Assembly: GCA_020722575.1 (NCBI GenBank)
Contig: DYKN01000024.1
Coordinates: 1-40,349 of the forward strand
Direction of reading: 5' to 3'
DNA length: 40,349 nucleotides
Source: Rikenella microfusus
GTDB taxonomy: Bacteria > Bacteroidota > Bacteroidia > Bacteroidales > VadinHA17
Position numbers and translations under genes: made by a program. This document shows, in pieces, positions 1 through 6,542 of the stretch (position 1 is its first letter; every line of letters begins with the position of its first letter). The notes beneath the pieces were generated by a model. It searched no databases and was not told the DNA's origin. It saw nothing but the letters and a program-made list of their open reading frames with translations.

Positions 1-38
1 GTTTACCCCATCTTCCCTTTGTTTTCACTCCCAAACCT

Positions 39-56
39 CACTCTCACTCTCACTCT
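39..56. repeat. Short CACTCT hexamer tandem (3 units)
   Basis: Three exact CACTCT units stand next to each other in a pyrimidine-rich stretch. The same hexamer makes a 12-unit array at 34845-34916, so it is a recurring simple repeat in this genome. The surrounding 1-155 holds no gene I can support. Confidence 0.7.
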
Positions 57-155
57 ACCCACTCAACCGATATTATCGTCCGGGGATTTGGCGGGCCCGC
101 GACCCTAACCTGATGCATGAACCTCATGACACCAACTCTCCCTATAGGTACTCAA

Positions 156-181
156 CAAAAAAAGCCACTTTTCTGTGGCTT
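156..181 (-). terminator. Rho-independent terminator of tRNA-Asp
   Basis: Read on the minus strand, AGCCAC and GTGGCT form a perfect 6-bp stem around a 6-nt loop and are followed by a run of seven T. It begins a few bases after the 3' end of the tRNA gene, as expected for a monocistronic tRNA transcript. Confidence 0.8.
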
Positions 182-189
182 CATCCTTG

Positions 190-264
190 CGGTGCGGACG
201 GGACTCGAACCCGCGACCCCCGGCGTGACAGGCCGGTATTCTAACCAAACTGAACTACCGCACC
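190..264 (-). tRNA. tRNA-Asp (anticodon GTC)
   Basis: The minus strand folds as a 75-nt cloverleaf. The acceptor stem is GGTGCGG/CCGCACC with discriminator G, the D-arm contains AGTTTGGTTAGA, the anticodon loop is CTGTCAC with GTC at plus positions 227-229, and the T-arm carries the invariant GGTTCGAGTCC. The 3' CCA is not encoded: GCA follows the acceptor stem. No gene is close enough to suggest co-transcription. Confidence 0.96.
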
Positions 265-430
265 AACTAACCTCCCTCCTTCTCTTCAACCTCTTCGACC
301 AACCTATCAGCATTCCTATTCCTGATCCCTTCAATACTATCCCGCCAACCATTCCAACCCTGACTGAAAGGCGTTGCAAAATTAATTGAATTTTTAAATA
401 TGCAAAAAAATAATCAAAAATCAGCTCAGT

Positions 431-1291
431 TTACACCGCAAGTACGCCTCTCCAGTAGCCAATAGATTCGGCTATTCCAGCAAGTGGATCATTCATGTCC
501 TTCTCGAACTCCAGACTGCACATGCCATTGTATTTAATCTTCCTTAACGTATTTACAAACCTCGGAATGTCAATCACACCTCGCCCCATCTCTACTGTAC
601 GTCCAGCTCTGGAAGCTTCACTTACATCCTTTATATGAATATCAAATAATCTCTTAGAATAACGCTCTGCATCGAGTGATGGATCTTCACCGTTACGCAC
701 AGTATGACCAATATCCAGACATATACCTATCCTCGCATCAAGATCTTTTATATGATTCCATATATCTGTTGCATTGGGATAAAGTGGATTGTCAGGACCA
801 TGATTATGAATAGCAACACGTATGTCGTATTCTTTGACCTTCTTTTCTACATAAGGAAGCAGCTCATAATTAGGAGCTCCTACCATCATCTTCTTCCCTG
901 CCATCCTGGTATATTCGAACGCCTGATCAACATCCTTTTCACTTCTCATATAAATTACGCCAAAAGTGTAAACGGTTATGCCAGCATCCGCAAATTTTCC
1001 AAGAACCGATGTAATAGTCTCCTGAGTACTGTTCAACGGAAGATAAACATCTTTAAGTGACAGATAATTAACATTTACCTTTTTCATGATCTCAATTGCC
1101 TTTTCGAGCGGAACACGGACAAAGGTGTATCCTGCCATTCCAAGACCAAACGGATCAGGCGCTTTAACAGGTTTTGTGATCTGCTTTTGTTCTTTCTGTC
1201 GATTCTTCTGTCCTGACAAATACACAGGAGAAATGCTTGCTGCTAAAGCTCCCACACCAGCCAAACGAATAAAACTTCTACGAGAATTCAT
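431..1291 (-). CDS. Tat-exported sugar phosphate isomerase/epimerase-like TIM-barrel protein
   Basis: This 286-residue protein has a twin-arginine signal (SRRSFIR at residues 3-9, then a hydrophobic stretch to about residue 25), so it is probably exported folded to the periplasm. The mature part resembles the xylose-isomerase-like/AP-endonuclease-2 TIM-barrel family: strands ending in IHNHGP, CLDIGH and SLEFEKD supply the His, Asp and Glu residues that bind a divalent metal in that family. Known relatives isomerise or epimerise sugars or keto-sugars; the substrate cannot be read from sequence. It lies 121 bp downstream of the LtaS-like gene on the same strand and probably has its own promoter in that gap. 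Many Bacteroidota carry Tat-exported members beside carbohydrate genes. Confidence 0.85.
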   Translation of the reverse strand: MNSRRSFIRLAGVGALAASISPVYLSGQKNRQKEQKQITKPVKAPDPFGLGMAGYTFVRVPLEKAIEIMKKVNVNYLSLKDVYLPLNSTQETITSVLGKFADAGITVYTFGVIYMRSEKDVDQAFEYTRMAGKKMMVGAPNYELLPYVEKKVKEYDIRVAIHNHGPDNPLYPNATDIWNHIKDLDARIGICLDIGHTVRNGEDPSLDAERYSKRLFDIHIKDVSEASRAGRTVEMGRGVIDIPRFVNTLRKIKYNGMCSLEFEKDMNDPLAGIAESIGYWRGVLAV

Positions 1292-1333
1292 AATTCATCT
1301 ATTAATTTTAAACATCATGTTCAATTACTGTTC

Positions 1334-1341
1334 AAAAATAC
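1334..1341 (-). promoter_or_regulatory. Candidate -7 box (TATTTTTG) for the TIM-barrel gene
   Basis: On the minus strand the octamer TATTTTTG matches the Bacteroidota -7 consensus TAnnTTTG. It sits about 43 bp upstream of the start codon of the Tat-exported isomerase-like gene, giving a plausible leader of roughly 35 nt. No clear -33 TTTG was found at the usual distance, so this rests on the -7 box alone. Confidence 0.4.
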
Positions 1342-1412
1342 TAAAAAAACAATTCCTTCCCAGATTTAAAAGTTTTAAACGATAGATTTCCTCATTATTT
1401 TTACCTCGATTT

Positions 1413-3371
1413 TTACCTGCCTTTCACTGTAAGATCATTGTCAAGAAGCCTTCGGTTGTAATCCTGAATAATTGCTCTTAATTTTCGTTCCATTCTTTGC
1501 TGAAGATCAGGTATCGTACCGATAAGATTATTCTCAAAATATCTGTCATTCACATAATTATAAAGAGAGATTGTATTATTGTCTGTCATTTCCAGCACAT
1601 GATCATCCATATAAAGGTAGTAATTACTACCGCGGGTATTAAATGCAAATGATTCTGATGATTCATCAAATAAATTGTTTCCGAAAGCAATAAATTCACC
1701 TTTAAAATTCAGGTATGCCAGAATTGATGGCATGATATCGATCTGCTGAGCAATTCTATCATAATAGCCTCTAAGTTTGCTGTTGTGCATATAGAAAGCA
1801 ACCGGAACACTGAAATGCCCTAAGGTTGTTTGGTATTCCCTGAAAATTATTTCATTTGTATGGTCGGCAGTAATCACAAAGAGGGTACTGTCAAACCATG
1901 GTTTATCTCTTATAACATCGAAAAATCTTCTGAGTGCATAATCAGTATAATTTATTGTTTTGCAAATAGGTACAGGTCCTTCGGGAAATGTGTTCCTGTA
2001 TTTTTCCGGGACCTTAAAAGGATGATGGGATGACACAGTAAAGATAGATGCCATAAAAGGTTGTGGAAATTCGTTCAGTTTTGATGCAAAGAACTGCAAA
2101 AAAGGTTCATCCCATAATCCCCATATGCCGTCGAAGTCATCGTTACCATTGGGATATTCGTTTTTTCCAAAGTAATCATTGAAGCCTGCCATACGGGCAA
2201 AAGCATCAAAACCCATTGATCCGTTAGGAGCACCGTGAAAAAAGGCTGTATAATAGCCATTCTGCCGTAAAAGTGATGGAAGACCGTTTATTGTGTTATT
2301 GGCATAATGAGAAATTATATAAGGGGTTTCGAGAGAAGGCAGAGAGGCAAGTATTGAAGGCATTGCGTCAATTGACTTATTTCCGTTTGCAACACTTACT
2401 TTGAAGGTCAGGCTTTCATTAAGCAGTGAGTCGAGAAAAGGCGCAAATCCTTTATAAGTACCGTTCTGCAGATCCCTGTTATAAAACCCAATATATTCAC
2501 GACCGAAACTCTCAAGAATAATAATTACAATATTCAGAGGTCTAAGGGTATTGTTGCCTGCAAGCTTAAAATGAGGATTATAAAGAGTTTTTAGTTCTTG
2601 TTCATCGAAAAAATTATATCTGGTAAGTTCTTTCTTCCCCCAGGTACGGAGAATACTGAAAGGGGTATTAAGTACTATTCCCACGTTCTGGGGATTACTA
2701 ACATATCTGGCTGCATTACTAATTGTTATCGGACGTGTTGAATGTCTGAAACCTCCACGCGCAGCCCCTATAGAAAGCAAAATAGCTAATGGGACAAAAA
2801 GGATATTCAATCCAAAATATATCAGTCGATTATGTGGACAGGGTTTTACAGGCCGAAATCTCCGATAAAGCCATACCATAATTACTGTAAGTATCAGAGT
2901 GTAAATGGTTACTTGCCAGTAATCGGCCATAAACTTAAAGAAAAGAGGCACAAGATTAGTTTCGTTGCTGAATGTTCCGAAAACATCTGCTGTTGCTCTT
3001 TTGCCAAGAAAGTGAAAATAGATATAATCAGCCCCGTTAAAAGCAAGTAGCAAAAAATTAATTACATAAAAGAGTCCCTCAGCAAACCCTATGTATATTT
3101 TATTATATCGGATATCAAAAGGAACGATCAAAAAAATAATAAACAGGGAATTAAAATAAACCATCGCCGAAAGGTCGAAAACAAAGCCCCCCTTAAACGC
3201 TGAAAGTAACTCTTTAATTGTGACTCCAGGAAACATGTCACTATTAAAAACATAAAACCCGATTCTTGATAAGGATAACAGCAGCATGCATACTGCCAGC
3301 CACCAAATCAGTCCTGTAAGTATGTTTCCACGAATTTTGAAAAATATTATTCTTTTAAAAGTCTTATTCAT
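1413..3371 (-). CDS. LtaS-like membrane sulfatase / phosphoglycerol transferase-family protein
   Basis: The 652-residue protein has five predicted membrane segments (about residues 18-40, 68-90, 93-115, 152-170 and 183-203) and then a periplasmic sulfatase-fold domain, the layout of the lipoteichoic-acid synthase/OpgB superfamily. Metal-site motifs are visible: ILESFG (Glu287), SSHHPF and TADHTNE. The residue aligned with the nucleophilic Thr of LtaS is Ser333 in GNKSIDAMPS. A Gram-negative bacterium makes no lipoteichoic acid, so the likely role is transfer of a phospho-alcohol headgroup to a glycan or lipid, or hydrolysis of one; the exact reaction is unknown. It is transcribed away from the SGNH hydrolase and phosphatidyltransferase genes, which also suggest envelope lipid chemistry. 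Confidence 0.88.
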   Translation of the reverse strand: MNKTFKRIIFFKIRGNILTGLIWWLAVCMLLLSLSRIGFYVFNSDMFPGVTIKELLSAFKGGFVFDLSAMVYFNSLFIIFLIVPFDIRYNKIYIGFAEGLFYVINFLLLAFNGADYIYFHFLGKRATADVFGTFSNETNLVPLFFKFMADYWQVTIYTLILTVIMVWLYRRFRPVKPCPHNRLIYFGLNILFVPLAILLSIGAARGGFRHSTRPITISNAARYVSNPQNVGIVLNTPFSILRTWGKKELTRYNFFDEQELKTLYNPHFKLAGNNTLRPLNIVIIILESFGREYIGFYNRDLQNGTYKGFAPFLDSLLNESLTFKVSVANGNKSIDAMPSILASLPSLETPYIISHYANNTINGLPSLLRQNGYYTAFFHGAPNGSMGFDAFARMAGFNDYFGKNEYPNGNDDFDGIWGLWDEPFLQFFASKLNEFPQPFMASIFTVSSHHPFKVPEKYRNTFPEGPVPICKTINYTDYALRRFFDVIRDKPWFDSTLFVITADHTNEIIFREYQTTLGHFSVPVAFYMHNSKLRGYYDRIAQQIDIMPSILAYLNFKGEFIAFGNNLFDESSESFAFNTRGSNYYLYMDDHVLEMTDNNTISLYNYVNDRYFENNLIGTIPDLQQRMERKLRAIIQDYNRRLLDNDLTVKGR

Positions 3372-3705
3372 AATATTGCAGGCTGAAATTATTAATAAAT
3401 TTGATATTATTTATGAGATGTCTAAAAATGTTTGAGTAAAAGTAAAATCAAAAAAAGTTTTATATACACTTCCAATTTATTAACATGGTTCGGGATATTT
3501 TAAAACATATTAAACCAGACTGTTTATTGTTAGTATTTATTTTTATCTTTCTTACCTGTGGTTTCAGAAAAAAATGGACAGAAAATTATATTTCCTCTCC
3601 AGACTGTAGTGAAGACATTAATCATAATGTATCATTTATTAGAACACTTATCCAGACCAGTTTTACAGCTGCAATATCCGTGGCATAAGAATAAATCCAA
3701 ACTTT
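3372..3705. other. Divergent intergenic region, no convincing gene
   Basis: This 334-bp AT-rich gap separates the minus-strand LtaS-like gene from the plus-strand SGNH hydrolase. It contains an open frame of 67 codons at 3485-3688 with a hydrophobic N-terminus and a Cys in FLTCG, but its remainder has no recognisable pattern and a second frame overlaps it. Promoters for both flanking genes should lie here; no full TAnnTTTG box stands out. Confidence 0.5.
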
Positions 3706-4428
3706 ATGAAGATAACAACTCATATTATTGGAAGATTAAAACCTCACTACAAATTAATTGTTGGATTAACAACCCTGTTAATTTCCTGCTCTACTCTATA
3801 TAATCTTCAGAACCTTCCTGAAGTTAAATCGTGGGAATCATCCATTGCAAGGTTTGATTCACTCAACCGGCATGAATCATATCCGTCTGATGCTATCATG
3901 TTTGCAGGAAGTTCAAGTATCAGGTTATGGAAATCTCTAGAGGAGGATATGGAGCCATATTCTGTGATTCAGAGGGGATATGGAGGTGCAAAGCTTACAG
4001 ATTTTGCCGTATATGCTAACAGAATTTTCTCAATATCTGAATTAAAGGCTGCAGTTATTTTTGTGGCAAATGATATTAGCGGATCAGTCGATGATAAATC
4101 TCCCGATGAAGTCAGAAAACTTTTTTTGATTGTCTTGAAGATTTTCAGAAAAGCACATCCCGACACTCCTTTTTTCTGGATTCAAATAACACCTACCCCT
4201 TCAAGATGGAAAGTATGGCCTGAAATACTTGCTGCAAATGAATTAATAAAAAAAGAGTGTGAAAAAAGGAAGAATACATATTTCATTCAGACAGATTATG
4301 CTTTTCTGGATGCCAACGGGGAACCCAATAAAAAATATTTTCTTTCCGATAGACTTCATCTGAACAATGAGGGCTACAGGGTATGGAAAGAAATTATTAA
4401 AGAAAAACTGGATGAAGTGCTTAAATAA
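3706..4428 (+). CDS. SGNH/GDSL-family hydrolase, predicted lipoprotein
   Basis: This 240-residue protein starts with a signal peptide whose LISC motif predicts lipidation at Cys28. The SGNH-hydrolase blocks appear in order: block I AGSSSIRLW (Ser cluster 68-70 with the nucleophile), block II GYGGA (Gly near 90-92), block III VANDI (Asn121) and block V DRLHLN (Asp214, His217). Such enzymes hydrolyse esters, often acetyl groups on polysaccharides or acyl groups on lipids; the substrate here is unknown. It is the first of three plus-strand genes, but 187 bp and a likely promoter separate it from the next, so it may be its own transcript. Confidence 0.88.
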   Translation: MKITTHIIGRLKPHYKLIVGLTTLLISCSTLYNLQNLPEVKSWESSIARFDSLNRHESYPSDAIMFAGSSSIRLWKSLEEDMEPYSVIQRGYGGAKLTDFAVYANRIFSISELKAAVIFVANDISGSVDDKSPDEVRKLFLIVLKIFRKAHPDTPFFWIQITPTPSRWKVWPEILAANELIKKECEKRKNTYFIQTDYAFLDANGEPNKKYFLSDRLHLNNEGYRVWKEIIKEKLDEVLK

Positions 4429-4540
4429 GAAGAGTCTAAAAAGCTCTAATGATTGAAAAGCCGATAACCTTAAAAAAGTAAAAAGAAAAATATCAATTTA
4501 AAAATCCGATTGTTTTCTTTTTTATTCAGGAAAGTTCAGA

Positions 4541-4548
4541 TACTTTTG
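4541..4548 (+). promoter_or_regulatory. Candidate -7 box (TACTTTTG) for the phosphatidyltransferase
   Basis: TACTTTTG fits the Bacteroidota -7 consensus TAnnTTTG and lies 67 bp upstream of the CDP-alcohol phosphatidyltransferase start, in a gene-free gap. A TTTC at 4514-4517 could be a degenerate -33 element at a slightly long spacing. Confidence 0.4.
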
Positions 4549-4615
4549 CAAAAGTTGTTTATGCATCTTTATTTAAAATTTATTTGAATATTCTTGAATT
4601 TTAATTCTTTATGCA

Positions 4616-5302
4616 ATGGCTAAAGGTGAATTCAGAGTACAGAAATCCATTCTTACCCGGCCTGAGAAGAAAGTCCTGTTATGGTTGGCATCTCGTTTAC
4701 CACGCTGGTTGAATCCTGATCATCTTACAACAATTGGTTTTATCGGTTCTCTAATGGCAGGTGCAGGATATTTCCTTACAAACTGGGGCAAAGGTTTTCT
4801 ATGGTTAGCCTCACTGGGTTTTATAATCAACTGGTTTGGAGACAGTCTTGATGGTACAGTAGCGAGAGTCAGAAAGAGTGAACGACCTCTTTACGGTTTT
4901 TATATTGACCATAATATTGATGCTCTTACTGCTTTGATTATATGTATTGGAGCAGGTTTATCTCCATATGTTTCATTCTCTGCCGTTATGCTAATACTGG
5001 CAGGATACTACCTGCTGAGTATATTTACTTACATTAATGTTTACCTGAATGAAGCCTTTGTGATATCATATTACGGATTTGGTCCAACAGAGCTTAGACT
5101 CTCCATCATTCTGATTAACACACTTTTCTTTTTCCTTCCATTAAAAAACCATCCTGTTACTTTACTTGGCATAACCATGAAGTTTTTTGATATTTTCGTT
5201 GTAGGGGTTGCCCTTGTCCTTCTGATTTTATTCCTTTATGCATTTTTTGCGGGAAGAAAAGTATATGAAAAGGCTGACGAAAAGACGAAAACAAACAAAT
5301 AA
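4616..5302 (+). CDS. CDP-alcohol phosphatidyltransferase family protein
   Basis: This 228-residue integral membrane protein has about six hydrophobic segments and the family signature at residues 76-102: Asp76, Asp79-Gly80, Ala83-Arg84, Gly94, Asp98 and Asp102, whose aspartates bind the two metal ions. Family members move a phosphatidyl or phospho-alcohol group from a CDP-alcohol to a second alcohol, making phosphatidylglycerol phosphate, phosphatidylserine, phosphatidylinositol phosphate and similar lipids at the inner membrane. The gap between Arg84 and Gly94 is nine residues. Which alcohol is used cannot be decided. The following ROK kinase is 114 bp downstream, so a sugar-phosphate acceptor is only a speculation from context. 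Confidence 0.88.
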   Translation: MAKGEFRVQKSILTRPEKKVLLWLASRLPRWLNPDHLTTIGFIGSLMAGAGYFLTNWGKGFLWLASLGFIINWFGDSLDGTVARVRKSERPLYGFYIDHNIDALTALIICIGAGLSPYVSFSAVMLILAGYYLLSIFTYINVYLNEAFVISYYGFGPTELRLSIILINTLFFFLPLKNHPVTLLGITMKFFDIFVVGVALVLLILFLYAFFAGRKVYEKADEKTKTNK

Positions 5303-5365
5303 CAATTTTTATTTTTTGTATTTTTATAATTTTAATTCTTAACAGCCAGAATTCCTTATGGTTCC

Positions 5366-5393
5366 GGGGACTTCCCCTGCCTGAGGATTCAGG
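5366..5393 (+). promoter_or_regulatory. Two small hairpins just upstream of the ROK kinase
   Basis: GGGG-ACTT-CCCC (5366-5377) and CCTGA-GGAT-TCAGG (5380-5393) form two adjacent perfect stems with four-base loops ending 23 bp before the kinase start codon. No T-run follows, so they are not a terminator for the upstream gene. They may structure the 5' leader of the kinase mRNA; the function is unknown. Confidence 0.35.
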
Positions 5394-5416
5394 TATAACA
5401 TGATACAATCAACCAT

Positions 5417-6397
5417 ATGAATATACTCGGCATTGACATCGGCGGAACTAAATGTTCAGTAATTCTGGGACAGTTTGACGAAAACAATAAAATAATAATA
5501 AAAGGGAAGGATACTGTCCTGACAAAAGATTTCCCTGACCCTTACCACATGATTAAAAAGTTGCAGGAGATGGCTGAAAAACTATTTATCCTGCATGGTA
5601 TTGATATAAAATCAGTTAAATCAACAGGTATAAGCTGTGGCGGGCCTCTCGACAACATAAAAGGCATTGTGCAGTCTCCTCCCAACCTGCCCGGCTGGGA
5701 TGATATTCCGATAGTAAGTCTATTTGAGGAAAGATTTGGAATCCCGGCTGCCATAGAGAATGATGCCAATGCCTGTGCACTGGCAGAGTGGCTCATGGGA
5801 GCCGGAAGGGGCACCACGAACATGATCTTCCTGACTTTCGGTACAGGCATGGGTGGAGGCCTTATTCTCAACGGCAGACTTTACAGCGGCACCAATAATC
5901 TGGGAGGGGAAGTTGGTCATATCCGGCTTGCCAGAACAGGCCCTATGGGTTATGGCAAAGCCGGTTCGTTTGAAGGTTTCTGCAGTGGCGGCGGAATAGC
6001 CCACTTGGCAAAAACCATCATAAAAGAATACCACAAAAAAGGACATGAAGTTGAATTCTGCCCATCAGAAGAAATGATTGACAATATCGACACCAGAGCA
6101 GTAGCATTGGCAGCACGTAAAGGTGATAGGGTAGCACTTGAAATTATTAAAACAGCAGCAGAATATCTTGGATATGGTCTGGCTATCCTGATTGATATAT
6201 TAAACCCTGAGTGCATTGTAATCGGAAGCATCTATACAAGAAATGAAGACCTTTTCAAACCTCATATGGATAAAATCCTGAGGCAGGAAGCTCTTCCCCA
6301 GGCTCTGGAAGTATGTAAAATAAAACCTGCAGAACTCGGAGAATCCATCGGTGACTATGCATCACTGTGTGTGGCTGTTTACAGGGATATGTTTTAA
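5417..6397 (+). CDS. ROK-family sugar kinase lacking the zinc-binding cysteines
   Basis: This 326-residue cytoplasmic protein belongs to the ROK kinases. GIDIGGTK (5-12) is the phosphate-1 loop, ENDANA holds the catalytic Asp116, LTFGTGMGGG is the phosphate-2 loop and GEVGH supplies the conserved His. ROK kinases phosphorylate glucose, N-acetylglucosamine, N-acetylmannosamine and related sugars with ATP. In classical members the stretch after GEVGH reads CxCGxxGCxE and binds structural zinc; here the aligned stretch is MGYGKAGSFE, so all three Cys are replaced by Met, Tyr and Ser while the Gly and Glu frame is kept. The fold should be intact without zinc. It could feed glycolysis or act on ManNAc released by the sialate lyase encoded nearby; this is not decidable here. 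Confidence 0.9.
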   Translation: MNILGIDIGGTKCSVILGQFDENNKIIIKGKDTVLTKDFPDPYHMIKKLQEMAEKLFILHGIDIKSVKSTGISCGGPLDNIKGIVQSPPNLPGWDDIPIVSLFEERFGIPAAIENDANACALAEWLMGAGRGTTNMIFLTFGTGMGGGLILNGRLYSGTNNLGGEVGHIRLARTGPMGYGKAGSFEGFCSGGGIAHLAKTIIKEYHKKGHEVEFCPSEEMIDNIDTRAVALAARKGDRVALEIIKTAAEYLGYGLAILIDILNPECIVIGSIYTRNEDLFKPHMDKILRQEALPQALEVCKIKPAELGESIGDYASLCVAVYRDMF

Positions 6398-6503
6398 CTG
6401 ATTTATTACCTAACCTGTCATTATGAAAACACCGGACAATTTTTCGGGGATCTGCAAACTGACGGTTTTTTTTAGTTTCTCTATTTATCCGGCTTTTTTA
6501 ATA

Positions 6504-6511
6504 TAATTTTG
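6504..6511 (+). promoter_or_regulatory. Candidate -7 box (TAATTTTG) for the GH38/ABC operon
   Basis: TAATTTTG matches TAnnTTTG and lies 31 bp upstream of the first gene of the six-gene operon, giving a leader of about 25 nt. The upstream TTTC at 6477-6480 is a poor -33 match at 23-bp spacing. Confidence 0.45.
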
Positions 6512-6542
6512 ATTTGATTCATTAACTCCTGATTCATAAAAT

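Noticed and set aside
3485..3688. A 67-codon frame with a hydrophobic N-terminus and a lipobox-like Cys
   Set aside because: The rest of the sequence has no protein-like pattern, a second frame overlaps it, and it ends just before the real SGNH gene. I cannot distinguish it from chance in AT-rich DNA.
6420..6475. Possible terminator after the ROK kinase gene
   Set aside because: The best stem is only ACCG/CGGT across a long loop before the T-run, too weak to call.
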